Below are positions 37,907 to 52,662 of a DNA stretch of 63,314 nt, one piece after another. The translations under genes were made by a program, and so were the position numbers. The notes under the pieces were generated by a model. It saw only the letters and a program-made list of their open reading frames with translations, was not told the origin of the DNA and ran no database searches. The stretch is taken from assembly GCA_905250885.1 (NCBI GenBank), contig CAJNOQ010000208.1:1-63314 (forward strand), read 5' to 3'. The stretch comes from Didymodactylos carnosus (lineage: Eukaryota; Rotifera; Eurotatoria; Philodinida; Philodinidae). Each line of letters opens with the position of its first letter. Positions within the stretch are counted from its first letter, which is position 1.

Positions 37907-40900
37907 ATAAATAATTTTAAAATTAAAACCACAAAATTTAACTTTATTTTCGCTGTATATTAGCCACTATCTGGAATCTCTACTTTCTTTTCTTTTTTTC
38001 TTTCTTTTTTTTTGAGACTTATAACATACTGGCAGCAGTATTTTCTGTTTTTTTAATGACAGAAAAACAGTAGAAGAATATTTAAATTTATGTATCACTT
38101 AACGGCAGATAACAAAACATTGATTTGCTCAAATACAGAAAATATTCTCTGTAGTCATTTACTATCTATTTATGGTATATTTCTTTAATAATTAATCACA
38201 AATTATTTGTACAGTTACGATTTGTTTGTATGTGTGCGTTTGTGTGTATCTATATTTAAGATTAATTAATTAACACAAATACTAATTTGTTGATCTAATG
38301 CGAGTACATTTCTATGCTGTTTGTCGTTTATTCGTTTTTGTTCTTGCTGTGTGTATTTCTTTTTTTTTTGGCTCAGTGATTTTACTTTTATTTCTTGGAA
38401 AATATGATAGATGCTTGTTTTGATCTATATGTTGCTTAGTGTTTTTTTTTCTGCAGGGATAATTCAATTCATTTTTTCAGAATGACAATAAGACATTTGA
38501 GACAAAAAAAAGCAAAAAAAAAAAAAACGTTTTTCGTTTCTGTATTTGAAGTGCAACTATTTTTGTGTTCAACGGGGTTTTTCTTTCTTTTTCGTTTTAT
38601 TTGTGAAACTGATAGTAAAATTAAAATAAAAACATAAAATAAAAAGAAAGATTAATTTAAGATGTTACTGTTACTCTAAATGAGTCAATAGATTTGTACC
38701 ATAGTTAAAAAGATTTACAGTTATAAATTATATTACAGTTATTTTACGACTAATCTTGTTAAGAAAACATTTGAATATAAATAATGTATTTTGTTGATAG
38801 GCATGCTTTTCTTTATTTGCATGAGCTATTTATAATAAGTCTTTTCTCTATGGTGTCTCATTTATTACTTCATTTTGCTTTGCATATATTGATTGTTATG
38901 TAATAGCATCCTCATTAAATTTGCTTAAAAAATAATTTCTAAAAATAAATGAAATAAAGAAAATTATTCGTTCATGTTGTTCGATCAGAAAAAAATATTT
39001 TATCCCGATCAAATTTTAATCGTCTGAAGTCGAAATATAATACACGCATGCGTTTTCAAATTGAAAATTTTAAACCTTTTTTCTTTTCCCTTCTTTTTGT
39101 CAGATAGATCCTTGTTGTCAAAAAAAAAAAAAAAAAAATGGTTTCATCCGTTTTTTTTTTGCATGACCCTGGCTTTTCTTTTGTGATAATTATGCGATTT
39201 GATGTTTTACGTGTATTATTTTTATTTCAGCATTTTATTTACTTTTTATTGCTCAACTTATATCCAGAAAATTTATCTCTCTGTTGGTATGGTGTTGTAT
39301 AGAACAAGGAAATGATTTTATTTTTCTTCAGCGACTAAATAAAACAGGTGAGTAAGAAAGAAGTGTAGAAGAAAGATAGTTTTATTTCTCCTTCTACTTT
39401 ATGACATAGAGAACGTGTTCAATCGCGTTCATATAATTTATGATAATATAATAATTTGGTGAATGTTTATATTATTTCGAGGGTTTTTTTTTTTCGTTCA
39501 TTTATCATTACCTAAGAATCTCCATCCTGTATGTTTGGTGACAAAAAAAAAAAAGAGAATAATATAATGTGACAAGGACAATTTTTATTTGTTCATCTTG
39601 AGATTACGTGCCGGATTTTTTTTTTTTTTTGGTTCTCAAAATTTTTGATCTCCTATTTCATACAGATATTTCGTATAGTAATTTTCTTTTTTCGTTCCTT
39701 CTTCAATCTTTTATCAACGTTTATTTTTTTTACACATCAGACAGTTGACCATGATAGTGTATTAGTTACATGGTCTTGATCTTTTCGAAATTCTTATTTT
39801 TTTTTTTCATGTTAAACAAGGTAGTAGATGTAGAAAAAAAGAAAACTTTTAACTTTTGTGTCTAATCATTGTACGTGCGTTTGTTCAAGGCAGCAGTCAG
39901 GTGTATGAGATTTAATCGATGAGCCTTTTTCTTTGTTTTTCAACAAAAAAAAAAAAGCCTAAAAAATAATTGTTTAATTGATGTGTGAAGTGGACCGTAA
40001 TCATCACTTGAAACTAAAAGAAAATGTTGGCCTTATAAAAACTTTTAAATTAGTAAACAATACGAATGTGAATAATAATAATCGAGATGAGATAAGACAA
40101 CAGTCAAAAAGGTGGGTTGTTTTTTATTTAATTCTTCTTATACTCTTAACAAAAGAAAAAAATAGGGCTAAATTGTTTCATGATAAACTTTTGAAATGTA
40201 TTTCCGGTTTAAATCTCGTTTTTTCTATAAAAAAGAAAACCACCTACTATGATTTTTATTTATTGAAATAAATTTCTGACGATTTAGTCCTTATTTATCT
40301 TAATTTTGAATTTTCTGATAAGTTAAAAAATATTGTACACTGAGTCACCCTTGAAACATTTTATAAACTCTCTTGTTTGAGTGTATAGTATATCCCAATA
40401 AGCAACATGTTTAGCGTATTATGATAAAAAAGAATTTTTATGTTGTGATATTTTATCTAACTGCTATATTTACAAAATTACCTTCGATGATTAATCAAAT
40501 TTGTTTGACAAATTTGTCTGGTGTTTGAAACAAATGATGATTCATAAGAGGTTTTCTTTTTTAATGAAACTATCGTTCGTATCTCTCTTTTCTCCTTTCT
40601 CTGAGTTGATTCTTAAGCACCTATCCATCAATAGTTGGTGTACACGGTAAAAAGAAAACGAAACGAAAGAAAAAAAAAGTTTAAAGCTAGTTTAACTCTT
40701 CATCTTCTTTCTGTAACAGGCTAAAGATGAAAAAGAACGAAAAAAGAAAAAAATGCCATATTTCTCTGCTTATATTTAGTCACACCCGCATTAATCGAAA
40801 AAATACAGACGTTCACATAAAAGACGTTTAATCAGAAATAAAACTTAAAATATAATGATTATGTAGTATATACACATATACATACTCTTGTTTTTCAAAA

Positions 40901-41017
40901 CGCTTCGAATGTTCAAAATTCAGACAAAAAAAGAAGAAAAATATATTTGTAAGATCAGTGTTTAGTTGATTTTTAAATATTTAATCGAACTACTTATTTA
41001 TTATTAGTGGTGTTAAA
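37907..41017. other. 3.1 kb intergenic spacer MLF-PAK
   Basis: Very AT-rich, with many poly-A and poly-T runs of 10-18 bases (for example about 39121-39138 and 39617-39630). No conserved coding segment is visible. The 97-codon open frame at 39978-40271 has Asn/Lys-rich, membrane-like random composition and no splice partner, and I do not call it a gene. Confidence 0.5.
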
Positions 41018-43567
<2,550 letters not shown>

Positions 43568-44210
43568 ATAAACATTTATTTATATTTCCCGATATTCCAC
43601 TAAAAATAGAGTTATTCGCAAGAGAATAATGTATGTGTTTATATCTTTCTTCTTCATGATCTTGTTATTTTTATGGTTGATGCGATCATCTTGTCTTTCG
43701 TATTTTCTCTTCATTTTTTTATCTCTTCTTTGAATACACACCCCCATCATACTTTATGTGATTCTTTATTGTCTTCTTCTAGTTTTACAAAATGAATCGT
43801 TTTTAGAACAAAAAATTATTATTTAATATGTAAAGTCCGAACGTATAAATCATTACATTCTGTAGAGAAATGTTTGCCATTTTTTCTTTTCAAATAACTT
43901 AATTTACGTATGTGTTCTGCTAAAAAGAGTGTTTATTTGTGTTTATTTGTTATATCAAACACATATGACAACGATTTTTTTTTCTACATTTCAGCAAAAT
44001 AAAACAAAAATTGCTCAAACTATTCATTAAATAAAAGTATTTTGTTTTTTGGATATAATGGAGAATTATATAGTGTACCCTAAAATTATATTTTATACAA
44101 AAGGTCTTTGTATTTATTTCAACAAAAAAAAAAAAAGATACAAGCAAAAAGGTAAGAAAACAGTAATAAACTTAGAAAATATACACGTTTTAGGGAAAAA
44201 AGTGATGATA
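43568..44210. other. Convergent intergenic gap PAK-LSM11
   Basis: The plus-strand PAK gene and the minus-strand LSM11-like gene end facing each other across about 640 bases. Polyadenylation signals are seen for both: AATAAA at 43567-43572 for PAK, and AATAAA on the minus strand at 44113-44118, about 95 bases past the LSM11 stop. There is no gene in between. Confidence 0.6.
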
Positions 44211-44951
44211 TTAACAAAGTAAAAGTCGAACTAAACAAATTTCGTTTCCTTTTACAAATAATTTTGGTATATGTCTAGAGAAAAATCGTGGTTTGGCTCT
44301 TTTACTAACTATTTGTGGTGGAATTGATGAAGAAGATTTTTCAGTATTCAATAAATGAATGCGAAGTAAATTTTCTGGTTGACATTCGCTCGTGAATTCA
44401 TCCTCTTCTTCATCATCCGAAATAATTTCCTTTTTTACTACATTTTTCTTCACTATTTCTAACGGTTTTTTTGGATTATGTTTTAAAAAATTTGTTAATT
44501 GTTGACGAAATGTATCGTAATCTGCCACTGGTTTCATACTCATTTTGTTATCGTTTTTCTTCTCATCGGCTGAAATCAAAAGTTGATTTGAACGAAAAAT
44601 AAATCTTAATCAGTTTGATTTTTTTCTTTCTTTACCTATTTGTTGTTCATGTTTATTGACATTATTATCATTTGCCCCATATTGAATAAAGTCTTTACCA
44701 TCTGTTAATCGTCGAAATACTTCATCAACATCCGACAATATTAAATTCATCTGTTTGTCAAATGCTAATAGCCATCCAATTAATACAGCATAGATTCCAC
44801 GACAATCTCTTACGAGTACTTCAATTCGACGTTGTTCTTTTAATGCACGACGAAGCAAATCGAACGTGGGATATTTAATTTTTTTCTCATCAATATTTGT
44901 CTCATCCATGAATGTTAAAACATTCATTTTTGATCTTTTTTCAAGCGGCAT
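44211..44951 (-). CDS. LSM11: U7 snRNP Sm-like protein LSM11-like
   Basis: Two exons (44951-44636, 44569-44211) give 224 residues. LSM11 replaces SmD2 in the U7 snRNP ring and helps cleave the 3' ends of replication-dependent histone mRNAs. The first Sm motif lies at about residues 34-80: EVLVRDCRGIYAVLIGWLLAF, then DKQMNLILSDVDEVF, closely echoing the LSM11 wording in which an aromatic-rich AFDK and DVDE pair occur. The second Sm motif is at the very C-terminus (HIPKLFVKGNEICLVRLL). About 120 residues, charged and with an acidic patch (DDEEEDEF), separate the two motifs; such a long inter-motif insert is a hallmark of LSM11 and not of other Lsm proteins. The N-terminal extension is only about 30 residues, much shorter than in vertebrates, where it contacts FLASH. 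An undetected 5' exon is possible. XRN2, another RNA-end factor, starts upstream on the same strand. Confidence 0.8.
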
Positions 44952-45496
44952 GAAAGATTTTATGTTACAATTATCTACAGTTTAGCGAAAAACGTTGTAA
45001 TTGACTGTAAATACGATATCACACTTGTTTAAAATCAAAACGATAGACCAATTGATACCTTAAGAAAAATACTCACATGCTAAACAAATAGTCATGGTTT
45101 TATAAACGACTTCTTTTTGATAGTCGTTCTCTTCATTGCAAAAATTTAGTTTTCATTACTCTTAATAGTTAAATACTTATCTTCGAAACTCAAACCTTAA
45201 TAAAATATATCTTTGAACAAGCTAAAATTTGGAATATGAGCGCTTATAACATATTCATTGGAATATACAGAAGTTAGTTTTTGCAGTTAGCATTAAGATT
45301 TCTTGTCGCTTTCCCAATTGTGTGAGTTATTATCAAATATTTGAAATGACCATTTTCGCTGAAAATAGTAACAATGAAAAGAAAAAAACCCTTTACAAAA
45401 GGAAATTCACAATAAAAATATGTTTCTTTCGTTGGCACAGAAAATCTACAAAAAAGGCTTTTCACAATTATAAATCCAACAAAATAAACAAATAAA
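44952..45496. other. Intergenic gap XRN2-LSM11
   Basis: This 545-base gap lies between two same-strand genes. It must hold the XRN2 3' UTR and polyadenylation site and the LSM11 promoter. Nothing specific is recognised. A coding exon of LSM11 could hide here, but no conserved segment was seen. Confidence 0.5.
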
Positions 45497-48400
45497 TTAA
45501 TATCGTTGATTTTGCCATGATCCTCGTCCATTATTATTTGGACGGTATGAGTTGTTATTGTTATGACTAAAACGAGGTCTACTGGAACCGGCAGGCGCAT
45601 CCGTCCAATAAGATTGCTGCTGCTGCCGCTGCTGTTGTTGGTGACCGCCATGTTCGTTATATTGCCCAAAAGATGAATTATCCGACTGTGAACGATGATG
45701 GTGACGATAAGAAGATGACTGTTGATATTGATTTCCCATATTACCCTGTTGTTGTCGTTGATTATATTGATAGGAATTCTGTTGATGACCACCTAGAGAA
45801 TGATTAATAAAACGTTGTGCTGGTTGAAAATCTCGTTGAAATTGTGGCTGTTGAGCGAAACCTAAATTCGGACGATATGGTCTGTTATTATCGTAATTTA
45901 ATGGTTTCAGTGTTGGTGTAGGTATAGTAACATTTTTTAGTAACTGTGATTTGAATAGATAATCATCTGAATATTGTGGATCACGATATTTGACACTGAT
46001 CACTTGATTCTGCTTGATATTTTCACATTGTTTTAATGGGGATGGCATTATTTCATCAGTACGAACAACATATTCATCACACCATATTTTTCCACTAATA
46101 CCATTACTCTGTTGTGTTGGAATATCAATAGCATTTTTTCTCTTAACAATTTGTTCTTTATCGGCATACAATTCATTAAAATAGTCAAAACATTCACTTT
46201 GACGATGTATGTACATACTATCATAGCCTCTTGTGTTACGTTTATTTTCATTTGGAGTTAATGTCATATAAACTGTTTCTAATGTACGATGTAAACGTTT
46301 TTCATCAACAAATGGTAATAGAGCAACACCTTGCCATTCATAACGTTTACCATTTAAATCGACCGAAAAATTAGTAGGATAAAAATCGATAATTGGTGAC
46401 TGTTTATCGTACATTAAAATTTGCCATTTTTCTGGTAAAAATTGTCGAGATTGAGATGGAAATACAGCCATCAATTGTTCTAACGGTTTAAATGGTTTTG
46501 TTTGCTTATCAAATTTTGTTGACAAATCTTTCAGATTAATAAAATCTGATGCAAACGGAGCATAATGATATGGAAAATACCAATCCCACGCTAAAACATA
46601 AAGACGAAAATGATTGTCTAATTAGAAAAGAATAAATGTCTCCTACCTGGTACACCTTGGTAATAATATTGTAATACCCAACATAAACCACGTGCATAAT
46701 GACGCGCAACTTCAGCTCGAAATGTATCACTTTCATTTTTGTTCACATTAAATTTATTTTTATAATAACGGTCACGCCAACCATCTTCCCATAAACGAAC
46801 CGAATCATTCGCATCTTCATCCTCTTCGTCTTGTTGTTCGTTTGCTTCTTGTCCTTCTGCTTCGTCATATTTACGTTTTGCTCCTCTTTGTGAAGTTGAC
46901 GTTGTTTGGCTTTCACTAGCAGTATTTGAATTCATTCCTTGCATTTGTCTCAACTGAGCATTTGCTTGAGCTGGATTCGTTATACTATTTGTTGTTGGTC
47001 GTTGAGTAATGGGTTGTGGTTCTAATACACGACATTGCATCCAAACAGGCATTTCGATAGTACTAAAATATTGAAAACAACAATATATCATGATGCACGA
47101 GATTAGCGCCTAAACTATTTCAGTCAACCTGTATGCATAAGTTAATGAAATATTCGGAGTTTTTCTATGTTTGTTTCATTTTAAAACTTACGTTGATGGA
47201 TCTGTCATTGCTCGATGTCGTTTATTTTGTGGTTGTGATCGTTCTTTTTCTCGTCGTCTCTGTTGTTTATCTTGTTCATGTCTATTATGAAATATTTCAT
47301 CTTCCACTTTACCAATACCATTTAGTATAATTTGTACTCTTTCCATATTTGGTATACCATTTTCTGTCAAATAATCATTAAATTTTGGTATATTTTCTTT
47401 ATACAAACGAATTAGACGATCTATAGCATTTTCTCGAATTTCTAACGATGGTAAATGTGGAAGAAAATCATTGCCAACAAAAAAACACATGAATACCCAA
47501 TCGTCAATTGCTCGCTCAATATCCCACGTAAAAGATAGTTGACAATTCATTCTCAAATCACGATAAAGATATTCTCGAAGTATCGATAAGCGTAAAAATA
47601 TGAATTGTGTTTCACTATGAAAATTTAAATTTAATTCATCGTTTTTACCAAATTTTTCTTTTGGCAAACCTTTACAATCTTTCATTTCATGTCCAATTTG
47701 ACCGCATATATCACATGGACGAGGTTTATTGGGTTTAAATTCTTCACGAATTATTGTAAAATACGGCTCATGTGTAGCCAAACCGAGCATAATCAAATCA
47801 GCATCTGCTCCACACAATACATGATGAGTATTTGGATTGTGATCTGGTTGTGCACGTTGACGTCGAATGTAATCCATTATTTTGTGTTCACCTTCACCAG
47901 GTACATTTGCATCTGACAAAATAACTTTGATATTTTTCCAACCTGGATCATTGTTCATACGTAAATGAATATAATAACGTAAACAATCGGCGAGACGAAA
48001 CATAAACGGTGTACCGGGTGTAATACAATTTGAATCAAATCTTTCTTCTTCTTGTTTTTCTTCACCATTACCCTTTGTAACGTTGTCTTCTGGTAATAAA
48101 CCACCTTTTGCACGAATTTCAGCTTTTATTTTTTCCATTCGTTCATTTTTATCAACAGTTTCTTTTGATGCACGAAAACGACGTGAACGTTGTTGATTCA
48201 TTTTTGCTCGTGGTGCAACACCATCAATAGCCATATATAATAATTTTCGTGGGCGAACAATCGAAAAGATACGATCAATACATTCAAATATAATTAACAT
48301 CATTTCATCTTCATTTTTTGGTGGCGCTCGATCTTCAGGATGCGTGCATGGATGGATAATACCATTCATATCAAGATAAAGATTGTCGAACTGAAAAAAT

Positions 48401-48593
48401 AGAAAAAAACAACATATTGTATCTAAAAATGCTTTTAAATATTTCTTACTTCGATACCATTTGGATTCGGTCCACTGGTATCCATCGGATGATAAACACC
48501 TTGATTGTCAGTTGATGGTTTGTCTTCGATACAATTATTAATAATTGACGGATATTTTCTAGTCAACCAACGGAAAAATGCCGGTACACCCAT
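45497..48593 (-). CDS. XRN2: 5'-3' exoribonuclease 2 (XRN2/Rat1)
   Basis: Four exons (48593-48450, 48390-47192, 47062-46647, 46590-45497) join in frame to 950 residues, the same length as human XRN2. The enzyme degrades uncapped 5'-monophosphate RNA in the nucleus, drives torpedo termination of RNA polymerase II and trims rRNA and snoRNA ends. The N-terminus is the classic MGVPAFFRWLTRKYPSII. Catalytic acidic residues lie in YLDMNGIIHPC, VPGEGEHKIMDYIR, GADADLIMLGLATHEPYF and FVGNDFLPHLP. A CCHC zinc knuckle (CDICGQIGHEMKDC, about residues 274-287) separates XRN2 from cytoplasmic XRN1. The second conserved region includes EVARHYARGLCWVLQYYYQG then WDWYFPYHYAPFASDF. The C-terminal tail is Gln/Asn/Gly/Arg-rich, ending GRGSWQNQRY, and is likely disordered and RNA-binding. 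A 142-base piece of exon 2 is duplicated upstream at 49192-49333. Confidence 0.96.
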
Positions 48594-49157
48594 ATTTAAA
48601 TGATCACTGATAGCTTTTTTCCTCTATAAAAATCTAAAACGAAAGATAAATAAATAAAATAGCGAAAATTCAGCTAGACATTCCTTTTCTCCTCATTTTA
48701 ACAACTACGAACACAGTGAGGAAACATCTTTCTGCTAAAAACACTGATAAATCCAGAAAAATTACATAAAAGTAACATCGAAAAAAGGCTGCTACATTTG
48801 TCAACGTTTATGATACAGAACGATTTCCAATAAGTTAGACGGTTTCGAAAGCGACGGATAAAGATCATTCAACTTTGTGATTTATCATTGTATCAAACAA
48901 AAAATTTAACAAGAAAAATGTGACATTAATTTTTGCTAAGACTAAGACTAAGACTGTTTTATTCACGAAAAGTGTGAGTTATCAAAGGCCACCGACCTGT
49001 AATAACAATGACTCAAGCCAAGCAACATCAAAAGAGTAATAAAAAGAACTTTGGTAGAAATATGTCAACAGAAAAAGTTAGGTACAAAGTTCCACTATTA
49101 ACACAAGTTCTTGATTGAAACTGAGTTAAAAGTTAGCGTTATCCTATTGGTTGAGGT
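48594..49157. other. XRN2 upstream region
   Basis: This is the presumed XRN2 promoter and 5' UTR. It contains a short run of the hexamer CTAAGA (about 48938-48956). There is no gene. Confidence 0.5.
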
Positions 49158-49191
49158 GCGTTTATAGCTCAGCTTATCAACTGAAGACAAA
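49158..49191. repeat. 34-base direct repeat, left copy (tRNA-like string)
   Basis: This is identical to 49344-49377. The pair brackets the XRN2 exon fragment. The repeat contains TAGCTCAG and CTGAAGA at a spacing reminiscent of the D-arm and anticodon loop of tRNA-Phe(GAA), but the unit is too short and degenerate to be a tRNA gene. Confidence 0.8.
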
Positions 49192-49333
49192 GGTTGTGAT
49201 CGTTCTTTTTCTCGTCGTCTCTGTTGTTTATCTTGTTCATGTCTATTATGAAATATTTCATCTTCCACTTTACCAATACCATTTAGTATAATTTGTACTC
49301 TTTCCATATTTGGTATACCATTTTCTGTCAAAT
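49192..49333 (-). pseudogene. Duplicated 142-base fragment of XRN2 exon 2
   Basis: Every base matches 47231-47372, the 3' part of XRN2 exon 2, in the same orientation and about 2 kb upstream of the parent segment. It encodes the stretch from ENGIPNMERVQIILNGIG to the Arg/Lys/Gln-rich KERSQP. It lacks splice sites and flanking coding sequence, so it cannot make XRN2. Perfect identity means a recent event or ongoing conversion. Ten bases (GGTATACTCA), of which GGTATAC also occurs inside the fragment, separate it from the right-hand repeat. Confidence 0.9.
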
Positions 49334-49343
49334 GGTATACTCA

Positions 49344-49377
49344 GCGTTTATAGCTCAGCTTATCAACTGAAGACAAA
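49344..49377. repeat. 34-base direct repeat, right copy
   Basis: Identical to 49158-49191. It is followed by AC/GT-rich sequence in which the string CAAGTACTTGGACCTG and a partial inverse (CCAGGACCCAAGCACTTG) recur to about 49550, which may be another small degraded repeat. Confidence 0.8.
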
Positions 49378-50314
49378 CCCTAGTAAATGTACTTGTGGAC
49401 AAGTACTTGGACCTGTAATGAATTTCATAAGTATTCAACTACTTGTTAAATTACTTGCAGCAATTACTGATTAAATACTGTTTTATAAAAATACTTTCCA
49501 AATACTTGACTAGGCACCTTTCAAAATGTGCCAGGACCCAAGCACTTGTTATTACCTTTTTTTTCTAGCTAAACAAATGGATTTCCTTTATTTATTTACT
49601 TTCTTCACCAAAGAGCAACTGTTAGCACTAGTTCATTGATTGTTTCCCGGATGACCACCAATCAAAAGATACTAAAAATGCTGTCGCATCAGTTCAGTCA
49701 ACTGGATGTTGCATTCGAAAGACTTGTATCAATTAAGATACTCAATTGTTGAAATATGTACAATCTAGTATCAAGACGAACGAATATAAATTTGGTATAT
49801 TCATCTTTTAGCTTGCACGTATCGATAGATCATAGCAAACAAAGGATGTTCAGTAAGCTTTTCCAGTTTAGCTATTTGATTCTGGAAGAGATACATACAG
49901 ATTTTCAATATTCTACAACTAAGATTTCCACAACTAGTCGCTTGCGTCAGCGTGAAACCAATGGAAAGTAGCGACTCTGCGGAACAGCAACGGTGCCCCG
50001 ACATCTTGTTTTCCTTTATTGTTATATATTTTTCCGTAACTATCATGTATTAATCGAGGTAAACTAAATTACCCTTTATTCAAAGGAGCTGAAAACCACG
50101 ACTGATAAGCTAACTACCATGACGCATTTTTTTCGACAGGTGTATTATATGTGGGTTAGTCAATTAGAAATCCTAAAGAACGTGCTGTGTCTAAATCTGA
50201 TGAATTTAAGTACTGTAATGAGAATTTTCATTGATGCAGATCATAAAATAGAAGAATGTAACCAACAATTATTTAAAGGCAGATCAAATATCTCTTACAT
50301 TCTTAACAGAGATC

Positions 50315-50830
50315 AGCACGGGCCAAAAATCTCTGACTCGGCCCGATCCGACAAAGAAAACTTGAGACCTGAGTCCGGCACGACCCGACCAGTATTCAAA
50401 ATTTTAGGGCCCGGCCTTATCCAGGGGCAAAGAGTACAGGTCCGAGTCCGATCGGATCTTTTTCAGTTGTTTACAGTCTCTTGCATCTTTGACGCTAATA
50501 GGCTTGATCGATAAATTGTTATAAATATGCTTCTAACACAACTCTATCATTTAAATTTCCATGGTTTTTTTCCAATCTTTGTATACACTAGGTAACCTGG
50601 TTATTCAGCCACATATTAGAAAAGAAATATTATCATATTCATCACGAACATGTTTATACTAAATGTAATGGTTTTATTCATGTATTTAATCATATGCTCT
50701 CTGAAAGAAAGAGTAGTTCTCGGCCTGGTCCGACAAAGAAAACTTGAGCCCCGAGCCCAGCCCAGCTCAACCGGTCTTAAAAGCTTTCTGGTCCAACCCG
50801 GTCCGACCAAAAGCTTGACCCATGCCGATA
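50315..50830. mobile_element. GC-rich repeat element with paired CCGACAAAGAAAACTTGAG blocks
   Basis: Two blocks in the same orientation, about 50332-50460 and 50712-50825, share CCGACAAAGAAAACTTGAG and then runs of CCCGA/CCCAG words. The outer ends GGCACGGGCCAA-like (left, CAGCACGGGCCAA) and TTGACCCATGCCGA (right) are roughly inverted. Composition is clearly GC-richer than the surroundings. This is probably a non-autonomous transposon. No target duplication was found. Confidence 0.55.
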
Positions 50831-50911
50831 TCTAATGACATTCCATGTTTAAAAATCGAATCTTACACGACTAATCAACACTCTGATTGATGATTTGAAT
50901 TCAAATTGTCA

Positions 50912-51726
50912 TTAAGGGCCCCCAGGAGAAAAACTTTTTTATCTTACATCCGATTTCCATGGGGCTTAGAGCGACTGATACTTACTGTCCAATTAGCTTA
51001 TGCTAAAAATTCGAGATCGAAACATTGCCGAGTTATTGGGTGACAACGGGCAAAATGGGGCTCTTAGCAAAAATGCTAACGCTTTTTTGTTGGAAGGAGC
51101 AGAAAGCTACGGATGGTCTCAAATGAAAGTTTTGTCCGTAGCAATTTTTGGATTGCTCTTCCGTTCATTTTCTACACATATTTTAACTCAGAACTCTGAA
51201 ATAACCCTAAACTCGGAGGAGTATTTCTCACTTTTCTCTGCATAGCAAACGAAATTCAAAAATCCCTACAGGGGAAATTTAGATAAATGTCTTAGCTTTA
51301 AAATAAAAAAATATGAAGGTTGTCTAGGACGAGTAGCAATTTTGCTGCGTCAAAACCATATTCTAAGCAATAACGTCATTACTTCATTAATTATAATTCA
51401 GCGCCTTTAGCAAAACTGCTATAACACTGCAAGGCGAAGTCGTACAAACCTGCGGGACACCTCATTTTGATTAGAACATTGTGCTCAACATAGCTTCATG
51501 TCTGTTAAAATGGATGACTGTAAAAATTTTACGTGAAATTTCAAATTTAAAAAGAGGTGGTTTCTAGGGCCTTGAGAAGTCTTTTTTAAAAATCTTCAAA
51601 AACATTGCATTTTTGGCAGATTGAAATAGACTCTGAAAGATGAAAGTTTAGGATACTCAACTATATGCTTGGTTCAGTTTCGAGGATTTCGAAGGAAAAA
51701 TCAAATTTCTTAAGGGAGGCCCTTAA
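50912..51726. mobile_element. piggyBac-like MITE (TTAA ends, ~815 bases)
   Basis: It begins TTAAGGGCCCCCAGG and ends GGAGGCCCTTAA, so an inverted GGGCC follows a TTAA on each side. TTAA target duplication is characteristic of piggyBac. There is no transposase. The 81-codon frame at 51000-51245 inside it has no recognisable similarity. Confidence 0.5.
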
Positions 51727-52450
51727 CTGGCTTCACATCCAGAATTCAATGCTTGATGTGTATATGTATAACTTCAACAGACTAATCCAAACTAATGATA
51801 GGCAAACTTGAAGAATAACTGCCGAAGAGCGATATCTTAATATCTAAAATACTACCTACAAAATGTCGATGAGGTTTTAATTGGTTTATTGCACACAAAG
51901 TAGGAAATTACATAAACGAAAGAAAGACTAGAAATCAAATGTTAGATTAATATATTTAGAAAAAATCCTGTAAAAACAGCATATTACATAGACATTAAAA
52001 AAAAAGATAATTATGAAGGAAATGTATGAGTAATCCACTCTATTATTCATTCTTATGGACCAATTTTAGCACAAAAATATTGTAGTACGTTATTGAAAGT
52101 GAAAAATACAATTCTTATTCTACTTTGAGTTGACAAAATGAATACGCATATGAAGAGCTGCAGAAGAAAAGAATGCGCAAAATAGAAAAATGCAGAATCG
52201 ATTAAGTTATCCGATTATCATTTATATACAATAACAATGAGAACAGTCAAACATTGGCACCTCTTTGATCAGTTTAATTGACTAGTATTACTTCGACGCT
52301 TGAAAGTACTAAATACTGTATTCGCATTAAAAATCAACTTCGCTCTCAATCTACAGTGTAAAAGTGTGCAGTTCAACTGTTCGGTTTGTCTGTTTCAGTA
52401 AGAATTTTGCTTATTTATTGTTCGCATCCATACAACAAATAAGTCGAAAG

Positions 52451-52662
52451 TAGAGCTGCAGAATCTGCCTGTTTTCTCCGATAGTCATCGGAGGAAAACT
52501 TATTGATTCGAGGAATTTTTGTTTGAAAAATTGAAAAATCTTTTTCTTCAAATTTTTTGCAAAAAAGAAATTCTGTTCGTGGATTATGTCGGGGAATTTT
52601 TTTGACAAACTTTTTTTGTCGAGGGAAATTTTCCAAACTCACGGGTAGATTCTGCATCTCTG
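52451..52662. mobile_element. hAT-like MITE (212 bases)
   Basis: The left end, TAGAGCTGCAGAATCTGCC, mirrors the right end, GGTAGATTCTGCATCTCTG. Flanking 8-mers GTCGAAAG (52443-52450) and GTCAAAGG (52663-52670) match at 6 of 8 positions, consistent with an aged hAT target duplication. The element is non-coding. Confidence 0.65.

Noticed and set aside
39978-40271. 97-codon plus-strand open frame
   Set aside because: Lys/Asn/Leu-rich random composition with no similarity recognised and no splice context.
49390-49555. Possible small inverted repeat with CAAGTACTTG words
   Set aside because: The arms match only over short words; boundaries and target duplication not found.
51000-51245. 81-codon frame inside the TTAA element
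   Set aside because: No resemblance to a transposase or other protein; its start and stop fall inside a non-coding MITE.
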